59,384 bases of DNA from a virus (IMGVR_UViG_3300042485_000753:1-59384), one strand, 5' to 3'; positions 9,895 to 17,290 are shown, numbered from the stretch's first letter. The notes: generated from the sequence alone by a model not told the origin. Program-made: numbers and translations.

Positions 9895-10067
9895 CTTTTC
9901 TTTACTCTTCCTCTAAACCCTTGAGGGAAACTGTCAGTATTTACCGGTCTATTAAACCATTCTGGTGATCCAATCTTATAACTTAGTTGTTCTGTAGTTG
10001 ATTGTTCTTTAGTTTCTTTTATACCAGCTATTCTTTTCCACTGTGCTAGTTCTTGATCATGTGTCAT
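9891..10067 (-). CDS. Small hypothetical protein (58 residues)
   Basis: Starts MTHDQELAQWKRIAG and ends in the basic tail GFRGRVKKR. Its ATG overlaps the stop of the superoxide dismutase gene and its TGA overlaps the next ATG (ATGA). This perfect coupling in an otherwise empty gap supports it being real. The segment GSPEWFNRPVN is the only distinctive stretch; no function is recognised. Confidence 0.75.
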   Translation of the reverse strand: MTHDQELAQWKRIAGIKETKEQSTTEQLSYKIGSPEWFNRPVNTDSFPQGFRGRVKKR

Positions 10068-10618
10068 AAACTCTTACCCCACCTGGTAGATATCACATTC
10101 CAGTTGATAATCTTCCACTGTTCGTTTAAGTACTTTTCTTTGTCAGTTCCATAGTCCAACAAAAATGCATGTTCCCACCAGTCAATGAGTAACAATATAT
10201 CATCTCTGACTTCATGATTCTTGATTGTTTTAATCTTGCCGTCGTAGGCCAAGTAAGCCCAACCTGATCCCTGTATAGTCATAGCTTCTTTCAAAAACTC
10301 ATCTTTAAAGTTTTCATAACTTTTAAAGTGTTTGTTTATAAAACTTAACACAGGACCATTAGGTTTATTGTTGTTTCTTACTTCACGATACTGAGTGAAT
10401 AACGTGTTATGTAAAAATGCTCCTGCGAAATTAAACTCAGGATCTCCTTCACCAGCATTATATCGCGTAGCATAAGCGTGGGCAAGTTTGCCATAGTGTA
10501 GTTCTATGGTATCTTTACTCATAACGGGACTAACTTCACTATCAGTAAAGTTGCGTTTGATTATCTCAATGTCTTGAGGTTTTGACTTTTGTTCTAATAA
10601 ATTTATAATATCGCGCAT
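10064..10618 (-). CDS. Fe/Mn superoxide dismutase-like protein
   Basis: 184 residues, close to the family's ~190-200. The four metal ligands are visible: H41 (IELHYGK), H70 (AGAFLHNTLF), D146 and H150 (DWWEHAFLLDYG). Also GSGWAYLAYDGK and the C-terminal INWNVI typical of the family. The usual NHxFYW is altered to LHNTLF and the outer-sphere Gln of FeSOD is not at its normal position, so activity needs testing. The N-terminus MRDIINLLEQ extends ahead of the fold and fits a capsid-targeting peptide with an L-L-E point, so the enzyme may travel in the virion. A late box lies just upstream. Confidence 0.85.
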   Translation of the reverse strand: MRDIINLLEQKSKPQDIEIIKRNFTDSEVSPVMSKDTIELHYGKLAHAYATRYNAGEGDPEFNFAGAFLHNTLFTQYREVRNNNKPNGPVLSFINKHFKSYENFKDEFLKEAMTIQGSGWAYLAYDGKIKTIKNHEVRDDILLLIDWWEHAFLLDYGTDKEKYLNEQWKIINWNVISTRWGKSL

Positions 10619-10625
10619 AATCTAG

Positions 10626-10632
10626 TATTTAT
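10626..10632 (-). promoter_or_regulatory. Late-promoter-like box ATAAATA
   Basis: CATAAATACTAGATTATG: only 7 bases separate the box from the ATG of the superoxide dismutase, so a T4-type start would give a nearly leaderless message. Confidence 0.55.
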
Positions 10633-10650
10633 GATTGTGCGAGAATTAAG

Positions 10651-10869
10651 TTACTTTCGTCTAGTGATTCTTCCACGATTCAAATCATAGGGTGAGCATT
10701 CTATTTCAACTTTGTCACCCATCAAAATTCTTATTTGATTCTGACGCATCTTGCCAGATATGTGTGCGAGAATAGTATGTCCTATTTCAGTCTTGACTTT
10801 AAACATAGCATTTGGCATAACATCTACTATGTCTCCTTCTAGCTTTACTGTATTGTCTTCTTTGGCCAT
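10651..10869 (-). CDS. infA: Translation initiation factor IF-1
   Basis: 72 residues, the same length as E. coli IF-1. It begins MAKEDN and contains [20 protein letters not shown] and [14 protein letters not shown], nearly matching the bacterial protein across the whole OB fold. In bacteria IF-1 binds the 30S A site and helps IF-2 and IF-3 select the start codon. A phage copy could replace or bias the host factor. It sits among late structural genes. No strong Shine-Dalgarno precedes the ATG. Confidence 0.93.
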   Translation of the reverse strand: MAKEDNTVKLEGDIVDVMPNAMFKVKTEIGHTILAHISGKMRQNQIRILMGDKVEIECSPYDLNRGRITRRK

Positions 10870-10889
10870 ATAAGTGGTTTTTATTGCTC

Positions 10890-11300
10890 CTATTTTTTAA
10901 TTGTGTTCCAAATCTTTTCTTTCTCTAAGATATCTTTTTCAAGTTCTCTATACTGTTCGCCTAGTGCTTTTAACTGTTCCCAACGTTCTTCTAAGTCTTT
11001 ATTAGGGTGTAAAATAGCTAATCGTTTTTCAATATTATCTATTGCGTCTGCTAAACTTTTACCTTTTATTTTTAGATCACCCTCAATTTCAGCATCACCT
11101 TTAACATGTAATGGATTATTACTTGTAATAGTAGTATCCCAACTTGTGTTAATACCATTCCACATTAGTGTTTGCCCTGCCGCACTTAGTGTTTGCCCTG
11201 CCGTACCGGTGTTGATAGTATAAGGAGACAGCGTGGTACCTGTAGTGTAAATTCCCTGAGCACTGATAGATTCAAGTGATGTAATAGTTTGTTGACTCAT
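10890..11300 (-). CDS. Probable structural protein with C-terminal coiled coil
   Basis: 136 residues. The N-terminal half is fibre-like ([18 protein letters not shown], then [21 protein letters not shown]), and the C-terminal half is a charged coiled coil (about residues 80-136: [10 protein letters not shown] through EKIWNTIKK). Its ATG overlaps the stop of the AbrB-like gene. Similar short proteins occur near tail and neck genes in marine myoviruses, so a virion location is likely; no enzymatic motif. Confidence 0.65.
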   Translation of the reverse strand: MSQQTITSLESISAQGIYTTGTTLSPYTINTGTAGQTLSAAGQTLMWNGINTSWDTTITSNNPLHVKGDAEIEGDLKIKGKSLADAIDNIEKRLAILHPNKDLEERWEQLKALGEQYRELEKDILEKEKIWNTIKK

Positions 11301-11488
11301 TTATATACCTTTTTAATAAAAATGCGGCCATCTTCTCCTACGCCTATGTCTAGTTCATCACCCTCTTTCCATCCCATTTGTTTTAGTAAATGAGGCGGAA
11401 TAGGAAGAATTAAATCTCCTGAGCCGTCGTCGGCTTCGTGAGTAATAGTTTCATAACGTAAATTGTCTTTACCGGGTTGATTGGCCAT
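11297..11488 (-). CDS. AbrB/SpoVT-like swapped-hairpin protein
   Basis: 63 residues with the AbrB-type signature: DGSGDLILPIPPHLLKQMGWKEGDELDI, then VGEDGRIFIKKV. These domains dimerise and bind DNA as transition-state regulators or antitoxins. No toxin gene is adjacent, and it is fused by ATGA overlap to a structural gene, so a regulatory or structural use is as likely as an antitoxin role. Confidence 0.7.
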   Translation of the reverse strand: MANQPGKDNLRYETITHEADDGSGDLILPIPPHLLKQMGWKEGDELDIGVGEDGRIFIKKVYK

Positions 11489-11538
11489 GTTGTTATTATA
11501 TTTACTTTAGAATGATAAGTCAATAATAAAAGGTAACA

Positions 11539-12018
11539 TCACCAAGCCCTGCAACTCCAATAACGTGCTTTCCAGCGAGGCCCGGGATTATCACAGTTAT
11601 GTCTAGCTCTGAATGATTTTCTACGAGCAGGATTAGACTTTTTTATACGCATGTTTTTATCGCCAAAGTTTACTTTAACTACTTTGCCGTTTGGCTTACG
11701 GACATAGACCTTCGATTTGGCTACATCTCCAGCCATTGGCTTGCCAAGAGGAACTTTTCTGCCTTGATATTCTGCTTCATCTAAATCTTCAGACTCTAAC
11801 AACACACCATTAAAGTCTAAAAACTCAAGCATAGATTCATCAGCTTCAACGATAATACCATCTTCAGTAAACCCGACTACGCCAGTTTCAATCACAAAGC
11901 TTTCTGAAAGCTCAATATCAAAACTGTCGTATAAGCTTATTTTAGTATCATCCTCGACACTTAGCTCGTTTATCTTTTTAAAGATATCTCTTATTACATC
12001 ATTGCCATCATTGCTCAT
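11539..12018 (-). CDS. Capsid/core-type protein with basic Cys-containing C-terminus
   Basis: 159 residues. The N-terminal ~85 residues are acidic. The C-terminal ~50 residues are strongly basic, with ARRKSFRARHNCDNPGP and a final RYWSCRAW that contain two cysteines. I recognise this tail from uncharacterised phage proteins, where it may bind DNA or core proteins. The start has an I-N-E run (FKKINEL) but not the usual first-ten-residue tag. Overlaps the HAD gene by 11 bases. Confidence 0.6.
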   Translation of the reverse strand: MSNDGNDVIRDIFKKINELSVEDDTKISLYDSFDIELSESFVIETGVVGFTEDGIIVEADESMLEFLDFNGVLLESEDLDEAEYQGRKVPLGKPMAGDVAKSKVYVRKPNGKVVKVNFGDKNMRIKKSNPARRKSFRARHNCDNPGPRWKARYWSCRAW

Positions 12019-12589
12019 TGTTGTTATCCTTGTTGAAAAAGATTTTTTCTAATCTTTTTATAGTTCTTTCCGCAGCATCAGGTGTTTCATATTCATCTTC
12101 ATGCTTAATACCAATACCGCCAGCTTGTTGCCATGCATTAATCTTTTTACCATAATCATCAATCAAGATGTTTGGTCTGCCGCCGTCTAGTGCGTGTTCG
12201 TGCTTGTCATGTTTAAAGATAGCACCTTTAACAGCGTTTGGCGTATACTTTTGTAACCATGCTTGCTTACCCATTATACTAGATTTTGCGTATGGGCCTC
12301 TTAGAGGCGCACTTAAAATAGTATAAGAAATGTTATTACTATTTAGCCAATCTGTGATTTTTTTACCACCTGGTAATTGTTTAAGCTCAGCAAAGAATTC
12401 GTAAACTGCTTTAGGAGAACTATGTGCTAAACGCTCAATTTCATCTTCAGTTTTTTGTTTAGCTTCTTTATGTGACACTCCAATAGCATCTTGTATTCCA
12501 CCAGCAAAATCCACCTGTACACCATCCATGTCAAGAAATACATGCGGCATCTTTTGTGTAGTATTTTCAAACAATTCTTTAATTTTCAT
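12008..12589 (-). CDS. HAD-superfamily phosphatase (5'-nucleotidase-like), probable cargo
   Basis: 193 residues. Motif I is FLDMDGVQVDF (D20 and D22), motif II SAPLRG, and motif III/IV is NILIDDYGKKINAW. The arrangement fits the C1-cap HAD nucleotidases found in phages, acting on a nucleotide or other phosphomonoester. The N-terminus MKIKELFENT carries a capsid-targeting-like L-F-E point ahead of the fold. A late box lies 5 bases before the ATG. Confidence 0.75.
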   Translation of the reverse strand: MKIKELFENTTQKMPHVFLDMDGVQVDFAGGIQDAIGVSHKEAKQKTEDEIERLAHSSPKAVYEFFAELKQLPGGKKITDWLNSNNISYTILSAPLRGPYAKSSIMGKQAWLQKYTPNAVKGAIFKHDKHEHALDGGRPNILIDDYGKKINAWQQAGGIGIKHEDEYETPDAAERTIKRLEKIFFNKDNNNEQ

Positions 12590-12594
12590 ATTAT

Positions 12595-12601
12595 TATTTA
12601 T
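12595..12601 (-). promoter_or_regulatory. Late-promoter-like box ATAAATA
   Basis: AATAAATAATAATATG: by T4 spacing the first transcribed base would be the A of the start codon of the HAD phosphatase. Confidence 0.5.
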
Positions 12602-12882
12602 TCGTGAACAAGGATAAAGGCAAGATAGTCTTTTTCAGATTCAAAAGAAAAGACATAATCTAAGTTGTATTTGTTAGTTTTATCAAGAATGGCTTTTGTC
12701 CAATTATAGCTACTAAGACTTGTATCATCATGATAGGACCATTTTTCTTTGCAATTGCGGTAACACCAGTCTAAGACTGATTGAAGTTTTCCAAAAGGAA
12801 TAGATAGTTTAGATTTATAAGTCAGGTTCAGCGTACTTATGGACCTTAACTCCAGTTTTCTTTAAGAATTCAATACCGTCAT
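12598..12882 (-). CDS. Hypothetical protein (up to 94 residues)
   Basis: An open frame with a clear protein-like C-terminus: KLSIPFGKLQSVLDWCYRNC, then KWSYHD, and VFSFESEKDYLAFILVHE. The first ATG in frame (12882) lies 68 bases inside the dCMP deaminase gene and has no good ribosome site, so the true start may be a non-ATG codon nearer 12815. It fills the otherwise empty gap before the HAD gene. Function unknown. Confidence 0.6.
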
Positions 12883-13339
12883 TTGAACGATAATCGTGCT
12901 TGTAGTATACATCACTGATACCGGTATTGTAAATGCTTTTAGCACACTCTAAGCAAGGCGAGTGGGTAACGAACAGTGTAGCACCCAGTGTGCTTTCGTT
13001 GCTTGCTGCAACCTTGTCAAGGGCGTTTCTTTCGGCATGCATTGTCTCTGGTTTGGATTTAAGCTTATATCTCATTTCTCTGCCCGCATCAGGTCTGTAT
13101 TCCTTGAATGGCCATTCTTCTTCAATATCTTCTGCGTCCAACCACATACCAGCATCAGATTCTAACCATTGTTTTTCCTCACATACATTTTCCCAACCAG
13201 AAGGCATACCGTTAAAACCCGATGCTAGTATCTGATTACCCTTAACGATAACTGCACCAACATTCAAACGAACAGCATAGCTAAGCTTAGCAGTAAGTTC
13301 AGCTATTTCCATATAATACTTTACAAACTTTGGTTTCAT
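12815..13339 (-). CDS. dCMP/cytidine deaminase (zinc-dependent)
   Basis: 174 residues from the first ATG; a GTG 30 bases upstream is a longer alternative. Zinc motifs are MHAERNALDKVA (His ligand and catalytic Glu) and SPCLECAKSIYNTG (two Cys). NVGAVIVKGNQILASGFNGMPSGWENVCEEK is the usual N-terminal strand and loop, and GFNGMP is typical of dCMP deaminases. It would convert dCMP to dUMP for dTMP supply. An inserted segment (about residues 60-85) separates the fold and the HAE motif, as in T4 Cd. Confidence 0.9.
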   Translation of the reverse strand: MKPKFVKYYMEIAELTAKLSYAVRLNVGAVIVKGNQILASGFNGMPSGWENVCEEKQWLESDAGMWLDAEDIEEEWPFKEYRPDAGREMRYKLKSKPETMHAERNALDKVAASNESTLGATLFVTHSPCLECAKSIYNTGISDVYYKHDYRSNDGIEFLKKTGVKVHKYAEPDL

Positions 13340-13347
13340 AGTATTAT

Positions 13348-13731
13348 TTAAGACTTTAACTCTTCCCACATTTTTTTCTTGTCAAGGTTAACTTTTCTTG
13401 TTCTTTGTATAAAGTAACAAATTACTGCTAATGGTATTACTACTGGCCAACCAACTGCTACTATAAACGGTATGAGAAAAATACTCATTGCTGTCATCAG
13501 ACAATTAACAGGATGTTTGAAGTAAAAGGGATTTATATAAAATCTTATATCTGATAGGTTTGTTATAGTTAAGGTAGGAATGCTAGTAAATTTAGGAATG
13601 TCATCACCCTTAGCATACCTATATACAAAGTAAATTAATGACAACACAACATAAATCACAGCAAGTGATCCGCTTGTTATTATTGCTAAATCACCAAAAG
13701 ACTTATAAATTTCTAACAAGGGCATATTCAT
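13348..13731 (-). CDS. Membrane protein, unknown
   Basis: 127 residues with three hydrophobic segments (about 16-36, 78-95 and 92-107) and a charged C-terminus (KVNLDKKKMWEELKS). No recognised family. It overlaps the next gene by one base (TAATG type). Confidence 0.6.
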   Translation of the reverse strand: MNMPLLEIYKSFGDLAIITSGSLAVIYVVLSLIYFVYRYAKGDDIPKFTSIPTLTITNLSDIRFYINPFYFKHPVNCLMTAMSIFLIPFIVAVGWPVVIPLAVICYFIQRTRKVNLDKKKMWEELKS

Positions 13732-14075
13732 TACTCCTTAGGATTAATTTCAAATTCAATTTCATCTAAAACATCACCAGTAACAAACCAAATTTCTTTG
13801 TTATTGTGAGTTACTTTTGCTAGTTCTATTTTTCTTACTTCTAGCAATTTTTCAGCAAGCTCTTCTATTGTTGCGGCTTGACATTGAAAATTGTTTGTTT
13901 TCTTGTCATACAAGTAAACAGTATTACCGTCAATTTCAGTAAACATAGTTGGTATGCTATCGCGTACTTTTTTCTCAATTAGTTTATCTAGTTTCTTTAA
14001 CTGGTAGTTAGCAAAAATATTAAGTAAGCATAACACTACTGAAAAGATTATTATAAATGGTATTAACAGTTCCAT
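13731..14075 (-). CDS. Hypothetical protein with N-terminal membrane anchor
   Basis: 114 residues. A single hydrophobic segment (MELLIPFIIIFSVVLCLLNI, residues 1-20) is followed by a basic stretch and a soluble domain (FTEIDGNTVYLYDKKTNNFQ, later EIWFVTGDVLDEIEFEI). Likely an inner-membrane protein with a cytoplasmic domain. Function unknown. Confidence 0.6.
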   Translation of the reverse strand: MELLIPFIIIFSVVLCLLNIFANYQLKKLDKLIEKKVRDSIPTMFTEIDGNTVYLYDKKTNNFQCQAATIEELAEKLLEVRKIELAKVTHNNKEIWFVTGDVLDEIEFEINPKE

Positions 14076-14077
14076 AA

Positions 14078-14521
14078 TTAGTCTACTAGATACTCAGTGT
14101 GAATAATCCAATTGTCGTTTACTAAAAAGCCCCAATCTCTTTTTCTTCTTTTAGGGATAAAAAGAGTTACAGCTGGTTGATTGTTATCTAATTCAAGCCA
14201 ATGAAATTCATGTGCGCCGCGACTAATAATACTACCAAAACCACGCCAAACTACTTGATCTGCTATTACTTTACCTTGACAGAATTGGGGAGTGTGTTCC
14301 CAATAACCGCCTCTTAAAACGATTGTAGTGTAGTCCCATGGGTGGTCATGATAAACCGGGTCGTCACTTCTTACAATCTTATGCAAAAGTAAATTAAATG
14401 GAAACGATACCCGATCTTTGAACAAAAGATAATATCGGTGCATGTATTGTTCATGCGATTGACGATCAAGAATAAGACGGTATCTACCTAGTTTGGTCAT
14501 CAATTTATGAAAGATGTTCAT
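14078..14521 (-). CDS. Cupin-like protein
   Basis: 147 residues from the ATG at 14521, chosen because the longer frame begins at a TTG inside a terminator and AAGG precedes this ATG. Metal-site-like motifs PVYHDHPWDYTTIVLRGGYWE and GAHEFHWLEL give the two cupin motifs with His residues. Similar small cupins occur in phages; the substrate is unknown. Confidence 0.65.
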   Translation of the reverse strand: MNIFHKLMTKLGRYRLILDRQSHEQYMHRYYLLFKDRVSFPFNLLLHKIVRSDDPVYHDHPWDYTTIVLRGGYWEHTPQFCQGKVIADQVVWRGFGSIISRGAHEFHWLELDNNQPAVTLFIPKRRKRDWGFLVNDNWIIHTEYLVD

Positions 14522-14530
14522 AGTAGCCTT

Positions 14531-14563
14531 AAAAAAGAAAGCGGGTTTTAGAAAGGACCCGCT
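14531..14563 (-). terminator. Rho-independent terminator
   Basis: Stem AGCGGGT/ACCCGCT (14557-14563 with 14540-14546), then TTCTTTTTT on the minus strand. It ends transcription of the small HTH gene upstream. Confidence 0.85.
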
Positions 14564-14585
14564 CAAGAACCTTTAGTATCTGCTA

Positions 14586-14855
14586 TTAAACAGTTTCGTT
14601 CATTTCAGCCAATGCGCGGTAACCAGCAGCTACCACTGCGCGACTAGGATTGCCAATGCGATACTTAGTGCTTACACGACCTTTTGTGTCAGTCTTACGG
14701 TTAGCATATACTGCGTAGCCGTGACGAAGGCGAAGATCGCTTACAGTAGCGGTTGGGTTTGCGATGTTAAATCGTGCTGCAATTTGCTTAGCAGTAAGTT
14801 CTTCACCGTTTTTAAGCGCCTCTACTAGACGCTGAGTTTTAGTTTCTGTCATCAT
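14586..14855 (-). CDS. Small helix-turn-helix DNA-binding protein
   Basis: 89 residues. LTAKQIAARFNIANPTATVSDLRLRHGYAVYANR reads as a helix-turn-helix followed by a wing, as in small phage HTH proteins. A terminator follows it, so it forms a monocistronic unit, consistent with a regulator expressed on its own. Possible weak sigma70 promoter at 14910-14938. Confidence 0.7.
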   Translation of the reverse strand: MMTETKTQRLVEALKNGEELTAKQIAARFNIANPTATVSDLRLRHGYAVYANRKTDTKGRVSTKYRIGNPSRAVVAAGYRALAEMNETV

Positions 14856-14909
14856 TTTTGATTTCCTATTTTATTCGCTGCATTTCGTATAAACCTACAG
14901 CGTATACAT

Positions 14910-14938
14910 ATAATACAATAGTAAGTATATGAAAGCAA
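14910..14938 (-). promoter_or_regulatory. Possible sigma70 promoter for the HTH gene
   Basis: TTGCTT, 17 bases, TATTAT. Weaker than the other promoters here and not part of the conserved cassette family. Confidence 0.35.
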
Positions 14939-14962
14939 TAGAAAAGGTTAATTTTGTTTATT

Positions 14963-15799
14963 TTAGATGTCCAAATACTTAAACTTGTAGTTTTCAGCAA
15001 TTGGCTCGTGACCGTGATAACCTCTAGGATTACACACTACGCGAGTATTACCCAACATGTAATCAAATGCATGATGTGTGTGACCATGATACCACTGGGT
15101 AATGTTGCTATCCATGATAACCTCTTCCAAGTTGGTCCTATATGCGCCGTTCATTAAATGTTGGTCTTTATAACATTCAGCTACCGAAAGATCACTAGGA
15201 GCGTGATGAGTTACTACTACTATTTTTTTGCTAGTATTAGCAACTGTATTTTTTATAAACTCCAAGCTTTTATTATGACGAACGATAACATCATCTGGAT
15301 GTAAGCTATGGTATCCATTCTTATCATTTTTAATGATTCTAAAATCACTCATACCCTGCTTGACTTGGTACTTTGTATGCCAATCATTGTTGTTCATGTC
15401 AGTCCAAAGCGTAGCACCAACGAACATAACATCGTCTATTTCTTTAACTTGATCTTCCAAGAAATAGATATTTGCAAACTGATTACATTCCAGTTTCATA
15501 GTCTCAAGTGCTTGATACCACCGACCATGATAAAACTCATGATTACCTGCAATCATGATTACATGCTTGAATTGGCTACTTGCTCGTTCTAGAAAACCTC
15601 TGTACTTGATAGCTTCTTTTTGTCTATCACCCAACTTGTTGCCAAGATCAATAGAGCGTTGAATAGAGTCGGCGCTATGGTCATAGAGGTACTGGGCGAT
15701 CATAATGTCACCTGCTAAAATTAATACATCAGCACCTTCGTTGGTAAACTCTAAGTCACCAAACTCCAAATGTATGTCACTGGCTAGTGCTATTTTCAT
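14963..15799 (-). CDS. Calcineurin-like metallophosphoesterase
   Basis: 278 residues. All metal motifs are present: ALASDIHLEFG (D-x-H), LILAGDIM (GD), MIAGNHEFYHG (GNHE), VVVTHHAPS and WYHGHTHHAFDY (GHTHH). Start chosen at the ATG right after the upstream stop; the longer frame reads through the upstream gene. It would be a dimetal phosphatase or nuclease; the substrate is unknown. A degenerate relative is at 28334-29029. Confidence 0.88.
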   Translation of the reverse strand: MKIALASDIHLEFGDLEFTNEGADVLILAGDIMIAQYLYDHSADSIQRSIDLGNKLGDRQKEAIKYRGFLERASSQFKHVIMIAGNHEFYHGRWYQALETMKLECNQFANIYFLEDQVKEIDDVMFVGATLWTDMNNNDWHTKYQVKQGMSDFRIIKNDKNGYHSLHPDDVIVRHNKSLEFIKNTVANTSKKIVVVTHHAPSDLSVAECYKDQHLMNGAYRTNLEEVIMDSNITQWYHGHTHHAFDYMLGNTRVVCNPRGYHGHEPIAENYKFKYLDI

Positions 15800-15800
15800 A

Positions 15801-16217
15801 TTAGTTTCTACGCATATTAGCAATATCTACTGCATCTTGTTTAGCAAACACAGGAACCATGTTAGACTTGTGGAGGGTAGCAATACCCAAGAGTTTTTGT
15901 TCACCTGAATATGTTTGCGGTTGTTGCTTTGAACAGACAGCCAAACCAGTACCCGTTATACTAGCGTATGTATTAGCACGGTAAGTTGTCGGGATATTAC
16001 TCACAAAGGTTTCTGTTTTCTTTTTCTCTTTAGTTACCCTACCAAATACTTGGTCAACATATTCTTCAAAAGTAATTTTAGCCATGTGCTTGGACTTCAA
16101 GAATTTATTATACTCTTTGAAGTCTTGCACTAGCTGAGCCTGTTTAGCCTTTGTGATTTTTTGCTTGGGCTTGCGTGTACTTAAAGTACATACGCCCTTA
16201 ATAAGATGCATGGTCAT
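15801..16217 (-). CDS. Conserved phage protein (STRKPKQK family)
   Basis: About 138 residues. STRKPKQKITKAKQAQLVQDF and the C-terminal LLGIATLHKSNMVPVFAKQDAVDIANMRR match an uncharacterised protein widely seen in enterophages. The start is uncertain: a putative promoter at 16225-16253 excludes the longest frame, leaving ATG 16217 or 16211. Confidence 0.65.
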   Translation of the reverse strand: MTMHLIKGVCTLSTRKPKQKITKAKQAQLVQDFKEYNKFLKSKHMAKITFEEYVDQVFGRVTKEKKKTETFVSNIPTTYRANTYASITGTGLAVCSKQQPQTYSGEQKLLGIATLHKSNMVPVFAKQDAVDIANMRRN

Positions 16218-16224
16218 AACAAGT

Positions 16225-16253
16225 ATTATAACACCTCTTTGATATGTTTGCAA
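16225..16253 (-). promoter_or_regulatory. Sigma70-like promoter
   Basis: TTGCAA, 17 bases, TATAAT at the 3' end of the SWIM gene. It would drive the genes at 14963-16217, with a very short leader. Confidence 0.45.
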
Positions 16254-16555
16254 GTACCTTTGCCAAACTTAAACGCTGGACAAGAGCAGGTACTTTTGTC
16301 TGGGTCCACCCAATAACTGTTGCCCTTGCTACCTTTGATTTCAATCAGTGTTGACTTTACTTGTGCTTTGAAAGGGCTGATCTTTAGTTCTTGAAACTTG
16401 CGGCCACGCTGGTCTATTCTCATAGGGCGGTTAAGATAAGTAGGCTCAGTTTTACCCATGGGTATGTAAGCCATGATCTTGTCACCATCTAACAGATAGA
16501 TGTGATTGGGCTGGCTTTCCATATCCCAAAGAGTAACTTCTTTAACTGCTATCAT
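16226..16555 (-). CDS. SWIM zinc-finger protein
   Basis: 109 residues. The C-terminus has the SWIM pattern C-x-C then C-x-H (STCSCPAFKFGKGTCKHIKEVL), which binds zinc and often DNA or protein. The N-terminal region (HIYLLDGDKIMAYIPMG) is unrecognised. Common as a small early phage protein of unknown target. Confidence 0.75.
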   Translation of the reverse strand: MIAVKEVTLWDMESQPNHIYLLDGDKIMAYIPMGKTEPTYLNRPMRIDQRGRKFQELKISPFKAQVKSTLIEIKGSKGNSYWVDPDKSTCSCPAFKFGKGTCKHIKEVL

Positions 16556-16556
16556 A

Positions 16557-16793
16557 TTAGATAAACTCGTTAAGGCTGCTAAAAACTTGAGTAATAAACT
16601 TGTGTTCCAGGATTACAGTTTCGCCTGCATCGCGCTTTACTGCGCCCTTAAACAGGGAAAACCCTTTGTCAACTGTAACATGATGCTGAACTTCACCGCC
16701 AAATGCTACACGGCTGAGTTTGACCACACCGCTTACATTTACCGAATCCATGTAACGACCCTTAACGCGAAGACCTTCCAAGTTCCAGTTCAT
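16557..16793 (-). CDS. Conserved small phage protein
   Basis: 78 residues starting MNWNLEGLRVKGRYMD; AAAGGAGTG lies upstream of this ATG, so the longer frame is rejected. A beta-rich sequence (GVVKLSRVAFGGEVQHHVTVDKGF) also seen in other phages. Function unknown. Confidence 0.7.
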   Translation of the reverse strand: MNWNLEGLRVKGRYMDSVNVSGVVKLSRVAFGGEVQHHVTVDKGFSLFKGAVKRDAGETVILEHKFITQVFSSLNEFI

Positions 16794-16794
16794 G

Positions 16795-17016
16795 TTAGTT
16801 CCACTCCTTTCGGTTATCAGCATTGTCAGCATAGCCCTGCTTGTATGCAGCCACTTCTTCAGCACTCATGTCTACTTCTTCAATCTTAGTTGAAGAGTAA
16901 GTAGCACCAGTAAAGTAATGGGGCGTATAAGGGCGACCGTAAAAAGCATCTGCTGCACCACGATCATAAGCACCACCGTGTCGTGTGAATGGAGTGCGTT
17001 TTGAGTAGTCTGTCAT
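16795..17016 (-). CDS. Small conserved phage protein (RHGGAYDRGAADAFYGRP)
   Basis: 73 residues. The N-terminal motif RHGGAYDRGAADAFYGRPYTPHY is typical of a small conserved protein of phages, and AYKQGYADNADNRK ends it. First gene after a strong cassette promoter (17049-17076) with an AGGAGC site; the ~80-residue gene after it follows 1 base away. Function unknown. Confidence 0.75.
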   Translation of the reverse strand: MTDYSKRTPFTRHGGAYDRGAADAFYGRPYTPHYFTGATYSSTKIEEVDMSAEEVAAYKQGYADNADNRKEWN

Positions 17017-17048
17017 GCTGTTTGCTCCTGTTCGTTGACTATAAAGCT

Positions 17049-17076
17049 ATTATAGCAGATTTGGGCAAGAAGTCAA
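17049..17076 (-). promoter_or_regulatory. Sigma70 early promoter cassette
   Basis: TTGACT, 16 bases, TATAAT, in the repeated AAGGCTTGACT context with the leader ATAGTCAACGAACAGGAGC. It drives 16795-17016 and downstream genes. Confidence 0.9.
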
Positions 17077-17079
17077 GCC

Positions 17080-17259
17080 TTAATCAAAAAAGTTGCCGGG
17101 CTGACATACAAATTCATTCTTACCAGCATCAGCCCATACCATGGGATGCAAATCCAACTTGTCAATAACCTGACGGTTACACATTTCCATCGCCTTACCA
17201 ATGGACTCAGCGGTGAACTCGTAGGTTTCTTTCTTTACATAAAATTTGACTGTAATCAT
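17080..17259 (-). CDS. Small hypothetical protein (59 residues)
   Basis: Starts MITVKFYVKKETYEF and ends FVCQPGNFFD; AGAGGATCAAATT gives a good ribosome site 8 bases before the ATG. Its stop lies at the -35 of the next cassette promoter. Function unknown. Confidence 0.8.
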   Translation of the reverse strand: MITVKFYVKKETYEFTAESIGKAMEMCNRQVIDKLDLHPMVWADAGKNEFVCQPGNFFD

Positions 17260-17290
17260 AATTTGATCCTCTTTATTTTAGTCAAGCCTT

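Noticed and set aside
11297-11488. Toxin-antitoxin system with the AbrB-like protein
   Set aside because: No adjacent toxin-like gene; neighbours are structural.
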